The notes under the pieces are model-generated. The model was not told where the DNA came from and did no database searches. It saw only the letters and a list, made by a program, of their open reading frames with translations. From contig VXAZ01004548.1 of assembly GCA_013399875.1 (NCBI GenBank), forward strand, positions 108,338 to 172,337: 64,000 nucleotides of DNA, in the 5' to 3' direction. Both the position numbers and the translations under genes were made by a program. The stretch comes from Gymnorhina tibicen. Its lineage: Eukaryota; Chordata; Aves; Passeriformes; Artamidae. Shown here one piece after another: positions 1 through 10,885 of the stretch (positions are counted from its first letter, which is position 1; each line of letters opens with the position of its first letter).

Positions 1-479
1 TATAGCACTATATTGTCCTTTATTCTCAGCTATATGGAGTTTCATCATATATCTCAGCTCTGATACAACAAGTCCTTGTTGCTATGAAATACACATGGGG
101 AAATTTTAAAGTAGTTCCAAGCGGTCTTTGTTCGGTTAGCAGAACAGATTGCCTGTGCTTGCAGCCATTCGTTCCCACTGGAGCATTCCTTCCACCTCCC
201 TTCCTTTTAAAAATTCAGTCTCTACTTTTGACATCCCAGAACGGAAGCAGGAGCATCTCTTTGATAGATAGCGCGGCTGGGTGAACATGGTTAAAAGAAG
301 AATTCACATCAGGGCCCCAAGCCTCCTCCGTTGGGTCTGGGCAAAAAAATGCAACCATCTGACCTGATACTGGCATGAAGAGTTGTTCCATAAAGATATG
401 GAAAAAGCCTCTCCAGGAGTTCTCTCCCTTTACTTGACACATCTTACCCTGCCTTTGCTTGTCTATGGTACTGCTAATA
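1..479. other. Unique sequence, no feature seen
   Basis: No recognisable repeat, exon structure or RNA gene. The short open frames on both strands (under 80 codons) overlap each other and show no family motif. Confidence 0.6.
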
Positions 480-830
480 TGAATCTAAAACTTCACCCAC
501 TGGCTGAAATCCCCCCCCATCACCAGGTGTTGACTTGTCCTGCCCTTGTCCCCATTTCCATGGCTCTCCCAGGCCATCCTGGGTGAAGGGACCATGGGTC
601 CCCTCTCCAGGTCTGGTCTTGACCCCAGTCCACAGGCCCACATCCCAGCCTGGGCCTCAGCTGGGCCACATCCCAGAGAGGTGACTTATGCCCGGGGCTG
701 GGGTGGAAACTGTGCCAGTGCTCCTCAGGTGCCCTGCACCTGGCTGCCAGATCCTGTCCTGAGAGACCCTGAGTGCTTTGTTGTTCCTTGCCCAACAAGA
801 CAAACACACAGTCTGTCTTGCACTACATCA
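480..830. other. GC-rich patch in AT-rich surroundings
   Basis: Base composition shifts abruptly to C/G-rich after a run of eight C's near 512 and returns to AT-rich after about 800. It holds a perfect 6-bp-arm inverted repeat with a 3-base loop (588-602, gggacc-atg-ggtccc). Overlapping open frames of 95 codons on both strands are what GC-rich DNA gives by chance, because stop codons are rarer there. It is not a CpG island by eye, since CpG pairs remain scarce. It may be an unrecognised insertion such as an old LTR, or simply unique DNA. Confidence 0.4.
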
Positions 831-2525
831 TAAATCTCTGCAATCAAAAGATATTCTTCTGAAAAGCACAGTGCAGCTGAAATAATGAAAAGAAGAAGAC
901 CAGTAAATGGAATTTTCAATGTAGTTTTACAAAGGGTCACATGAATACAGTTATGAGTCAGGGTAACCAATGCTGCCAGATGACTGCGTTTTGCTTAATG
1001 AGGAAGGACTGAGAAAACAACTTTCATTTTTTTGCTGAGACCCTTTGATTTGTGTGACAGAGTTTAAAAATATGAATGTAAGTAGTAACAGTCAATTTAG
1101 ATTTCAAGCTAAAAAAATCCACAAAAATGTCTAATTTTTCTTATTGACGAGACTACAGATTTGGTTAGCAAAGAAATTAGGCAGATAAATTGTAGATCAA
1201 CAGTGTTTTTCATAAGCAGGTGGCTGTCATATACTGATTTGATTGATTAATAACACTGACCAGTGAGAAAAAGATTAAGTTAAAATGATTTAGAACAGTT
1301 AATGAGGATAGCTCCATAACTATTTATCTAAAAAGGATCATCACCTGGTGGGGATTTTTCAGCTGTGTTCTGGCTACCTGCACTGCTGTTAATTAAAAAA
1401 TGGGACAGAAATATAAATCACTACTGATAACACTTGTACATGTAAAAGGGGCTGATACAGTGAAGAGTAATAACACGAACAATTCAAAGAGAGATAACCA
1501 GATCATTTGGTGAGCTAAGTCCATTCAAAGAAAATGTAACTTAATATATCTAAAATAAAAGACATATCAAGAACAAGTTCATGTCTACGTACTACAGACT
1601 GTTCTGAAAATCAGTGATGGACAGATGGTCTTTTCTGATGAATACATGTTTGTACCAGAGGGCAATGGTGGGTTGTTCTATGGTTAGCTGCAAACCAAGA
1701 AACTCATCACTATCTCACACTTCCAGTAACCCTCTGCTGTACTCAATGTGAGTCAAATTTAGGCAAGATAGATGGTCCCTCTTCCCAATTAAGCTATAAA
1801 AATGCTATAAAAATGAACTTCATAGCACTTTGACGGCATTCCTGGCTTTTTGCATTAATATTTCTCTTGTATTATCTTTCCCTTTTCTCCTTCCAGTTGC
1901 TTGAGAAACAGAAGACTGAGATAATCCACTGCTGCAAGTTAGATCAAAGCATCATACAGGAAGATGAGTGAAGCATTCACAACAGTGGAAAGGGTTTTAG
2001 TATGTCCTGTGAGAAGGACTGGTCTGTATCATCTACATCTAACAGTAAAAACCTAAAGGTAAATGAACTAGACAAAGGGAGTCAGGCCCTCAATCCCATC
2101 CATGATTTCTAAAACTTTCCTCCGACGTTCAAAATAGTTGGAATTTAAAAAAAATCCAAAACACCAGTTTTGTCTATGCAGCTGAGAAGTCTTAAGGCAG
2201 TGGTGGCTAATACTACTCTTGAATCTAAAATAGGATATAAATAAGCAGAATAAGTGCAGAGATTGTACCTTTGCGGTATGGTGTAGGCATTGTTAGATTT
2301 CAAATTCTGAATATAATTTTGTTATTTTTGTGTTTAAAACCATGTGTTGAAAAACTGAGAGGAACTGAGAAGAAAAAATGATTTGTGCAATAGATGAAAC
2401 TTCTTAAAGTGAGGATTTTCCTCTCTTAGAATCTCAGTAGGTCATATGAAATAAGCAAACAAAACAACCTGTAGCAGTAAATTATCTTCTCTTGAAGTAA
2501 ATGGAATTTATCTTATCTTCTTATT
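831..2525. other. AT-rich unique sequence, nothing recognised
   Basis: No open frame of note, no CR1 tail octamers and no simple repeat beyond short A or T runs. Confidence 0.6.
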
Positions 2526-2607
2526 TTGTCTAGGAACACTTCCAGTTTTCTAGGACCTTATTCACAGTATATCAGAGTCACGTAAAGGCTGAGGTTAGAA
2601 GGCACCT
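2526..2607 (+). repeat. 82-bp dispersed exact duplicate, copy A
   Basis: All 82 bases are identical to 7796-7877, in the same orientation, 5270 bp away. The match starts after a t/c mismatch at 2525/7795 and stops at g/t at 2608/7878. In copy B the right-hand ~47 bases are the 3' end of an antisense CR1 that continues past the match, but here the CR1 stops abruptly. Copy A is therefore probably the derived copy. No convincing target-site duplication flanks it. Confidence 0.9.
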
Positions 2608-2799
2608 GAAAATATTGAGGTTTTAGTGGGTTTTTTCTCTAGTTAAAAAGAGATATGTGAAGAAATTGGCGGTTATAAATCAACGCTAAAAAATTCAAGC
2701 CTTTATATTTTCCTGAATTAATTTTGAACAATTTATAACAAATGGCTGCTTTCTAAAGAAGTCATTGAGAACACCTTTTGCCATTCATGGAAATATAAA

Positions 2800-2912
2800 C
2801 TGACTAGACATGGTCCTGAGCATCCTGCTTTGCCTGGCTTTTCTCTAAGCAGGAGGGTTGTTCCTCTTTGAGAACCTCTTCCAGCCCATGTAGCAATTCT
2901 GTGCTTCTGTAA
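2800..2912 (+). mobile_element. CR1 LINE 3' end fragment
   Basis: The segment follows the CR1 3' terminal pattern: a 'tggtcctgagcatcctgctt' block, 'agcaggagggttg', 'cctcttccagccc', then degenerate attctgtg-type octamers (caattctgtgcttctgtaat). It is strongly diverged, hence an old copy truncated to about 110 bp. CR1 copies are usually cut at the 5' side like this. Confidence 0.7.
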
Positions 2913-5024
2913 TTTTTATCATGTGTTATTCCTTACGGTACAAACACCCTTGGGATTTTAAAGTGAACATCTTAAATTGAATCATCATGAAAAAATACCC
3001 AAACAACGAAAACCCAGAAACAAAACCACGTCACTTAAAAGAAAAACAGCATTAAGAGAGTGATGAAGGAAGCTTTATTCAAGAAACCATATCAGGATAT
3101 CAGGAAGGGACTTACTTTCTAACATGCCTCTCCATATAAGTCTTTCCATGTCAGCATTTAAGGTCAAACGTTAGCAATGCTAAGCAGTTTATGCCAAGTT
3201 AGCCAGATAACTAAACTGTAGGTACAAAGTTACAGAGCAATAACTCACAGATCTGCAACATTGAATCAAGCAAGCAAGCTGCTGCCTCTAAATCAATTTT
3301 ATGTTATTTTGAAATGAATGCCATCTCAACAGAACACTTAGATATTAGAAATTATTATACAAGACTAGGTTAGTGTCAAATATTCAAAGCCTTTATCCCT
3401 GTCTAAAATTAATTATTAAATTGTCATCTTGAAAAAAGGACATGAAATTAATGAAAGAATTAATTTTTTAAAAGAGTAATCCATAGGCTAAATTTAATTT
3501 AACCAATACTTTTTACTTTGATTAATAATTTTTTAGAATATAATTATAAATAATACAAATACAAAGGTGTCAGAAAGCTCTGACATAGGCAGTAACATCA
3601 ACTTAAATCTTGCTTATTAAATCTTCACAAATACAAATAATATAATACTTATGAAAGGTAACAATTACTGTGATATGACTCAGAAATAATCTCAGGAATA
3701 ATTCAGAAATAATCTCTCCTATTAATTATATGTACTCATAAATCATCAAGTTTAAGAAATTTTTCCTAAAAACTGCAATCAATATAACTACCGTAAGGCA
3801 CAGTGAGCAACAATACTGCTTGAGGTTTGTTCACCTATCTGTGATCTTCCCAGACTTCTTGTACATGTTCTGTAGTTTTCAAATACTAAATCTTCATACA
3901 CATCTTATTAAACAATGTGACAAAGACGCATGGCCACACTTTCTGAGGAAGAAAGAAACTTGTAAGTGGCTTTCTATGTGCTCTTTCTGCTAATCCTTCA
4001 CAATTAAGCAAAAGTGGGAGAACGTAATATTTCTGCATCCTTAACTTGCTGATAAAAGTTGCTCCTCTCAAATGCTTCATTTGAATTTGTCTTCATGTTG
4101 ACCCAAGTGTATGGAGGGGTTCTCAATTTTAAGCCACTTCGTGTCTTATAGTCAATTTCAAGACTACTTTATCTTTTGATTATTGAAACAACAACATAAT
4201 ATAAAAAAAGGCTAACCAAAACAAGTCAAGCCAAAACAGAAACAATAGCCTATTAGTCACTGCCAAGGACAGTTTTATTTAATTTCCCTCTGACATCCCT
4301 TAGCAAATGCATCCATAATTTAAAATATCTACGGCAGTAAAAATGCTTAGTCTGAAGATGCTGATGGTAGATTTGGAATTAGATCTAATGTGGCTTCATG
4401 CCCAGAATGAAGCAAGACTGTTGCATTGTATTTTGGTTAGGTGCTTAAATCATAAGGAGAAATGTATAAGCGTGTCAGTTCAATCTCTTTTGTCTAGTGT
4501 CCATTTCTGCTGTCACCATTCACATCCTGATACACAGGATTACTAACTATTCCAATTTTTGAGCTAACATGTTTTCATGTGATATATCCTTATTTCAACC
4601 CTTGTCTTATGCAATCATTGTACACCTACTACTCAGTTTATTCAGCTGTTACAATATAATCTCTACATGGTCAAAAAGAACGTAATGTAATTTTTCTTTT
4701 CCTCCCTCCAAAAACTGACAACTTTTAAAAATGTTCCAGCGCTGGTCGTTCTACCTACTGGCTGCTCATATGTCTCCCGTGGAGAGGTTTAAATTCTGAT
4801 ATATCTTAATGTCAATTCTTCCCACCTATTTAGAGTCTTTCAGAGTAGCCAGTGATATAAAGGAAGTCAATATGTCAATATCTGTTATTCTTGCATAGAT
4901 AGTGATAATTACATGGTCAAGAAATATACCATGTCTCATCATGAACTATTAATCCGAAGATTTCTAGTGAACTACTAGTTCAAAATCATAACTTCAGTCA
5001 CGTGAGTAGGATACAGTCAAAATA
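2913..5024. other. AT-rich unique sequence, nothing recognised
   Basis: Very AT-rich, especially 3330-3760, with several ttaatta/aattaat motifs. Short open frames at 3886-4080 (minus) and 4343-4546 (plus) have no recognisable motif and are read as chance. Confidence 0.6.
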
Positions 5025-5820
5025 ATTGAGGTTTGAAGGGAAATTTTGAAGGTCATTTAGACAGACTCCTTGCTCAAGCAGAACTACATCACAGTTACAG
5101 AAAGCTGTTTGTGGTCTCATCTATTTGAGTCTTAAATATCTCCAAAGATGGAGATTCTTCAGTCTCTGGTTGCTTGTTCCCCTGTTTGATAACTCACATG
5201 GTGAAAAAAAAGTAAATCTGATACAGATTTTCCGTGTTCCAACTTGATGTTGTTTTGCTTTCTTCCTCAGCATGATCTGGATCTAACGTCTCTACACTCT
5301 CTCTTTAATAAGCTGTACACAGTAATAACAGTCTCCTTCCGAGCCTTCTCTTCTTCAGGACAAACATATCCCTTTTTCCTCAGCCTCCCCTCATATTATT
5401 GTTGCTCCAAAACCTGATTATCTTGGTAGTCCTGCACTGGACATTCTCCAGTTTTTCAATGCTTTCCCTGTACTGGGGAACCAAGATGTGGGCACAGCAG
5501 TTCAAGTGTAGTATCCCCAGCGCTAACTAGAGAGGAAGAATCCTCCTTCAACTGTTGGCAAAGCTTTTTCTGATACCTCCTAGGATGCTTTTGTATTTAT
5601 GTGCTGCAAGGAATCATAGCTGGCTTTTGTTTCCACCAGGATTCCATGTTTCTTTTTTATTTTAGCAAAAGGTTTCATCTGTGAGTCTCCATCTACTACT
5701 CATTCAAAGAGAGTCTTTCAGTGTCCTTTTTATCATGCAGCACGAGACATGGACTTTTGCCTTTGCATAGCCTCCATGAAGATCCGAGTAGATCTGTTTA
5801 TTTTTCTAATTTTGCAACAG
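5025..5820 (-). mobile_element. CR1 LINE fragment, antisense, old
   Basis: Read on the minus strand this is a CR1 3' half. The plus strand shows the reverse-complement end (gaggtttgaagggaaattttgaaggtcatttagacagactccttgctcaag, scored in pieces), then ORF2 C-terminal hallmarks such as 'actggacattctccagtttt', 'gtactggggaacc' and 'gtgggcacagcagttcaagt', and 'aactgttggcaaagcttttt'. Similarity fades after about 5700; 'tttgcctttgcatagcctcc' near 5760 still fits. Many indels and stops mark it as old and inactive. Confidence 0.75.
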
Positions 5821-6051
5821 CAATTATTTATCCTTGAACATTTTAAATATAATTATTTCTAACATTGAATCTGACGCTATATAATTGGGCTGGGGGGGGA
5901 TGTGTTTGGGTTTTTTTTAAACTCTAGACCACATGTCTTTTAATATGTACCTGTACTGCATTCTTGCATTTACTTGGTATTGTCTACAGAATTTCTAAGG
6001 TCAAGATTTTATTTTTTTCTAACACTTGAGTCCTTTTATATTTAAAAGCCT

Positions 6052-6142
6052 ACTTAACATTAAGTTTGTGAGTAGTTCCTCTGAAGTCAGTTCCATTGAT
6101 TAATGCTAAGCATGGTCTTAATTGCATTGTTGGACTGTGGCC
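6052..6142. repeat. Possible ancient amniote interspersed repeat
   Basis: The text 'gtgagtagttcctctgaagtcagttccattgattaatgctaagcatggtc' (in short pieces) resembles an old repeat shared by turtles, crocodilians and birds, whose core is a 'gagtagtcccattgaagtca' phrase followed by 'gctaagcatg..cttaa' and 'tggactgtggcc'. The assignment is from memory and family-level only. Confidence 0.35.
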
Positions 6143-7079
6143 AGAATGACTGATGTCTCATTCATTGCAAGATATTAATGACTCCTTGTAATCAATGCAG
6201 CTGTAGTGAGAAAACTTATTCCCCAGTGAAGGGATGTCTGTCTCCTAAATTCAGATACTTAAATCTGAGGTTAAAATTTAGGACTAGAAAATCCAAGCTA
6301 TTAATCTATGCAGTCTGTGATACAATATGGAGACAGTAAGAACTTGACAAAATCCATCTTCCCATTTCAAGGAAGGTAAAGTGTTCTTGGGAAATATATC
6401 TTTTTCTCACTGTTGCTATTAGAAAAAATGAGGACAACTGGCTCAGAATGCATGATAAACTTCATGCAACAGAGGTAACGAGAGGTGAATATCACCTTGA
6501 TAACCAAAATTGTTGCAACAAAATACAGTGCTTGAATTATGGCTATTGGTATGTGGGTTTTTTCTTACTCTTGTTTTGTAAAACTCACAGTCATACAGAA
6601 GACAGTTCTTACCTGTTGACCTGGATAGAGAGAAAAGCACTACTGCTACAGAACCTGGACATTTGGGGACCATGCTTTTTTGAGCAACTCACTAGAGGAT
6701 TAGCAGGAAGAAAAGGACATCTTGATCTACCTCTTAACAACACAAGGATGATTCCAATGTTCAGTGTGCTAATAGCCGTAAAGTATTCAAATTCAGTTCC
6801 TTTGTGGAAAGGATAAGTTTCCCCCATCAAATTATGCTGTAGTAATAACTAATTTTAAATTCAACATGTTTGAGACTTTGAACAAGAGTGTATCACTGAA
6901 CAACAAAATAGGGAGAGTTAAATGGAAAAACAAACTGAACAACACCACATAATCTTGGAGAAGGAAAAAAAAAATCATTCAAAATATAGAACAGTGCATA
7001 TAAAATGAAGTGGACAGAGAATAAAATTTTAAACTTAAATATTAAGGCATGTGAGACAAGCCATACAGTAAAAGCTGTT
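6143..7079. other. Unique sequence, nothing firmly recognised
   Basis: Contains a 122-codon plus-strand open frame (6448-6816). It has no family motif, no plausible splice context and overlapping open frames on the other strand, so it is not called a gene. The part after about 6880 may belong to the degraded CR1 downstream. Confidence 0.5.
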
Positions 7080-7540
7080 TGGAATAAAATTTTCTTTGAC
7101 CACGTTAGAAGTAGGATCTATACAAATAGCTGAAAGGATTCACAGATAAACAAAAATTTAACAGACTGCACCAAGGAGATGGGATACATTAGAGTAGAAA
7201 CATTAAATTACTTTTCTTGACACGTATTTGTTATTGAGGAATGTAAATAAATCATATCCTTTAAAGGTGAAGCTTCATCTTTACAAAGATGTGTCTCAAA
7301 AACATTCTCAATTATATCAATAGAGGCATCTTTAAAACAAAATTAATAAAATGAACACATTGCCGGGACCAGAGATTGTTTACGCAATAGTTCTAAAAGA
7401 GGTCAGATTTTAAATGACTGAACATTTAAATGTGGTGTCTATCACGCTAAGTACTCTTCCACAGGAGAATGGAAGGCCCTAATCTCAATGTTACTTTTTA
7501 AAAAAGGCCTTGGCTAATCTGAGAAACCATAGGGCAGAGG
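7080..7540 (+). pseudogene. Degraded CR1 ORF2 (reverse transcriptase N-terminal part)
   Basis: Two short blocks in order match the start of the CR1-type reverse transcriptase domain. Around 7362-7406 the plus strand reads LPGPEIVYAIVLKEV, which fits the family pattern GPDGIHPRVLKEL. Around 7468-7508 it reads EWKALISMLLFKKG, which fits DWK.ANVTPIFKKG. The two blocks are separated by about the expected distance. Numerous stops and indels surround them, so the copy is old and dead. It is probably an ancient CR1 subfamily (amniote-wide type) rather than the young avian one. The left boundary is uncertain. Confidence 0.55.
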
Positions 7541-7795
7541 AGATGTAGCAGGTAATAGAATCAGAATTAAAATAAAAGACACAGGAATCAGAGAACAGAG
7601 CACTAAAACAAACCCAAATCTGAAAGTGACTTTCAGATACGTTTGAAATCATAGCAGGAATATAAATACAGGTTTTTGTTTGTAAGTCTATTTGGAGAAG
7701 AATAAAATTTTTGCAGGTAATTGGTGCCTCATACACCTTTTAAGAATTTGTCAAATGAAGGAAGAAAAATGATCCACTCAGTGCTCCTGTATTAC

Positions 7796-7877
7796 TTGTC
7801 TAGGAACACTTCCAGTTTTCTAGGACCTTATTCACAGTATATCAGAGTCACGTAAAGGCTGAGGTTAGAAGGCACCT
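7796..7877 (+). repeat. 82-bp dispersed exact duplicate, copy B
   Basis: Identical to 2526-2607. The first ~35 bases are non-repetitive; the rest is the 3' terminus of the antisense CR1 that continues to about 7965. Because the CR1 is continuous here, this is probably the source copy. Confidence 0.9.
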
Positions 7878-7965
7878 TTGGAGATCAACTTGTACAACTT
7901 CCCTCATCAAACAGGGTCAGCTACTGTAGAATCCCCATGTGCATGAACAGATGGCATGGTCACAA
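7831..7965 (-). mobile_element. CR1 LINE 3' end, antisense
   Basis: The plus strand shows the reverse-complement CR1 tail: 'tcagagtcacgtaaagg', 'ctgaggttagaaggcacctt', 'tggagatcaacttgtacaac', 'catcaaacagggtcagctac'. The element is diverged and truncated after about 130 bp. Confidence 0.7.
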
Positions 7966-8608
7966 TTGCACTTACTACTGGGGAAAGATCACAGTACCAA
8001 GAATTTTTGTGTGTTCTCCTCCCTTACTGCTGCCTACAGAGGATGAAGTTTAGGTGTTCAGGTTGTCTAAAAGTTGTGGTGTAGTTCAAAATGGCCTGAA
8101 ACACCACAAGATATACTGAAGACAGTATGTAAGGGCAGATAAAGCCATACCATGTGGAGATCTGTGAAAAAAAAAAAGCCAAAGAAACCAATAAAAACTA
8201 GTTGTCTTGTTACCAAGTTAATTCAATTAAGTCACAGAAGGGGAAAATACCTTTCAATAAGTAAAATATATTTGAAAGGTAAAAATAAAGGATGAAAATT
8301 GACACTTCTGTAATGGAGATAAGGTACAGTGAAGTTGTCCAAAGAGTAGTATGAAACTGTTAACGTTTATAAAGTTTATGGGAAAGGGAGGAAAAAAAAA
8401 CCAAGGCAACAAGATTTACTGGCACAATTAGAGTAATGAAAACTAAAATGCTAGTAAAGATTTTTGGAAGAAGTTCAGAAGTTTGAAAGACTGAGCGATG
8501 AGTGCAATTCAATATTTTATACTCAAAGCAGATATGAAGAGGAGAAGCAACTAAAGTCACATATATATAGTGATATGTTGTTAATTAATTTTTGCAGTTC
8601 AAGAAAAG
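7966..8608. other. AT-rich unique sequence, nothing recognised
   Basis: An A11 run near 8168 and an A8 run near 8393, but no convincing repeat or gene. Confidence 0.5.
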
Positions 8609-9269
8609 TGTCATAGAGTCATCTTACATAGTCTTCTGAACAGAGTAGAGCAGAGGCCATAAACCCAAGAATGTCTGTACTGGCTCCGGCAGGAACAGAT
8701 TTCATTTTCTTCATAGCAGCCCATATGGTGCTGCATTTCGGATTTGTGATTAAAACACCATTGTTTTGACTGTGGCTGAACAGTTCTTGCATAGCATTGA
8801 GGGTTTTTTTTTAGTTTTGTCTCTGTTTGAACTTCTTCCACTCTGTCACACCAGTGAATAGGCTGGGGAAGTGATCAAGAATTTGGAAAAGGACAAACCC
8901 AGAACAGCTGACCTCAACTGACCAACAGCATATTCCATAACATATGATGTGCTCAGCAATAAAAGTTCAGGAAAAAGAGGAGGATGGGGGTAGCTTGTGG
9001 TTATATTATTTGTCTTCCCAAGAAGCCACTGCACGTGATGAGATCTTGCTTCCCATGAACTGGCTGGACATCTCCATGCCAACAGAACATAGGGAATGAA
9101 TTCTTCATTTTGCTTTGCTTGAATCTCTGCTTTACATTTTAAGCTGTCTTTACCCTGACCTGCAAGTTTTTCCTTACTTTTGTCTTTCTTATTGTCTCCT
9201 GTAGCCCACTGAGAGGGAGTTAGCAAGTAACTGAGTGGGGGCTTAGTTGTCAAGTGGGATCATATCACA
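8609..9269 (+). mobile_element. Solo LTR of an avian endogenous retrovirus (family not named)
   Basis: Recognised from landmarks in order: 'ctgtgattaaaac'-like text near 8746, 'ccagtgaataggctggggaa' near 8853, 'actgaccaacagcatattcc', 'gctcagcaataaaagttcag' (near 8951, with an aataaa), 'ttgtcttcccaagaagccac', 'ttgctttgcttgaatctctg', and a terminal block with 'gtagcccactgagagggagt' ending in caca at 9269. These follow an LTR family common in bird genomes. The TG at 8609 is a plausible but unproven left end; no target-site duplication was found. No gag, pol or env sequence flanks it, so it is a recombined solo LTR or a truncated copy. Confidence 0.75.
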
Positions 9270-9340
9270 TAATTATCATATCACATGATAATGATATCAT
9301 ATATCATTACTGTATAATACCACAGTATTATAAATTATTA
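9259..9340. repeat. AT-rich fold-back and direct repeats at the LTR edge
   Basis: The 12-mer atcatatcacat occurs at 9259-9270 (straddling the LTR end) and again at 9275-9286. Then come a 10-bp palindrome atgatatcat (9291-9300) and a hairpin with 7-bp arms tataata/tattata (9313-9332, 6-base loop). Confidence 0.7.
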
Positions 9341-10669
9341 TAAAGAGGAAAAAAGACATAGGTTTTCCACTCCATAGTTCCATGTTGGACTTGTGTCTTG
9401 AAAATCAGATAAATTCTGGTGTTCCCACTCAATTCACAGAAGATATTCTAAACTGAAAAAATGTTACAGAAGAGGGAAAGAAGAATAAATTAATGTATCA
9501 GATGTCTGCTTCTGAGAATATAAATAAGCAGCTAGAAGAAGTGATGGATGTGGGGAAATGCATTAGAAAGATGATAGAATTATGAATGATGTATTTATGA
9601 ATAAATAAAGAACAGTAATTCGCAAGTTATCATGGCTTAGAAAGATTGCATTAGGCTTAATTTGGCAGACTGAAAGCAAATCAAAATAGTGTTTTTTCCA
9701 CTCCAATTGTAATTAAATTAGTTAACACATTGCGAAAAGATGCAAATGACGAAAACATGAATTCATTTAAAATGCATGAGATGGTGATGGTGTGGAGTTT
9801 TAATTATTATAAATATACAAATGGATATCAAATTTTATGATCTAGATGCTCATATAGGCATCACCATCTCCAGAAGCTGAGATGGTGCATCAGCTATAGA
9901 CTGCTCATTATAATATTTATCTGAATATTTGTTGTTAGACACTATAAGTGCTAGGGCATGGAATTAGATGTAGCAGACAGACCTTTCACTTGTGCCATCA
10001 TATCAAATGTCATTAATTTAGGTTCCTCATAAATCTGAGGTATTTGCATACAGTAAATGTAGTCAGTAGGAAGAGCCAGCCATCTCTGGACAGTTACTTT
10101 TCTAAGTTTCTCTGTTAGAGAAATTTTAGGCAAATGTCTACTCTTTTATTGATACTTCTCAATTATTTGCATCAAAAACACTTCATGTTTGTGAAAAAGT
10201 GTCCATGAAGAATTCCGAAGTATTCTGTATATTGAGAAGACTGGAATATACAATGCTGAAGGCAGGCATGATTCTTTAATTATTTTAGAATCCCTTTCCC
10301 TCACACAGTTGTACTATGCACAGATAAACACATCCTTCATGCTTGTACAAAATAAAATAATGTTTATAAAATTCTGACTGGACATCTGTAGCATATAACT
10401 CCAATTCTGTTTTAAAAAATGTGACACAACTGTATCTTACTAATTTCCAAACAATCTCGATTTATTGGTCCTTTTTAAAGAATCACACAGGCTCAGATAG
10501 AAAAAAAGTCCCAACCAACCAACCAGAAACAAAATCCCCAAAAACACCTCCCATATAATTTTCTTCCAATACTCACGTTTTCACTAATAGGTCGTATCAA
10601 GGTGCTGTACTTGTCCTGCTAGTATCTCACTACATGCTATATTGGGATGCTGCTGTTTCGGATATTTAA
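9341..10669. other. AT-rich unique sequence, minor inverted repeat only
   Basis: A 12-bp inverted repeat (gagatggtgatg at 9778-9789, catcaccatctc at 9859-9870), with the partial direct copy gagatggtg near 9879. No gene or mobile element recognised. Confidence 0.5.
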
Positions 10670-10885
10670 AAGCCTTGGTTTAACGGTCTCTGCCAAGAAA
10701 TGCCATGAATGTCAGAGTGCTTTAAATCAAAACTGAAAACTGACTTGTTTTTCTCTTTGCTTCCCATCATTAGCTTGGCACTGCAAGCTGTGTTATTAAT
10801 TATTGTACATCTCTTTTAAAGCACCTTGAGATGTCTTGCTGAGATAAGGTACTCTGTCCTATAAATGGAAGTTATTCATATCCAG
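10670..10885 (+). repeat. Possible ancient LINE/SINE 3' tail
   Basis: The right part reads 'taaagcaccttgagatgtct' followed by 'cctataaatggaagttattc'. This resembles the tail of old vertebrate retroposons (aagcgctttgagatcc ... tataaatgcaagttattatt). The resemblance is short and from memory. Confidence 0.3.

Noticed and set aside
6448..6816. 122-codon plus-strand open frame
   Set aside because: No recognisable domain, and open frames overlap it on the other strand.
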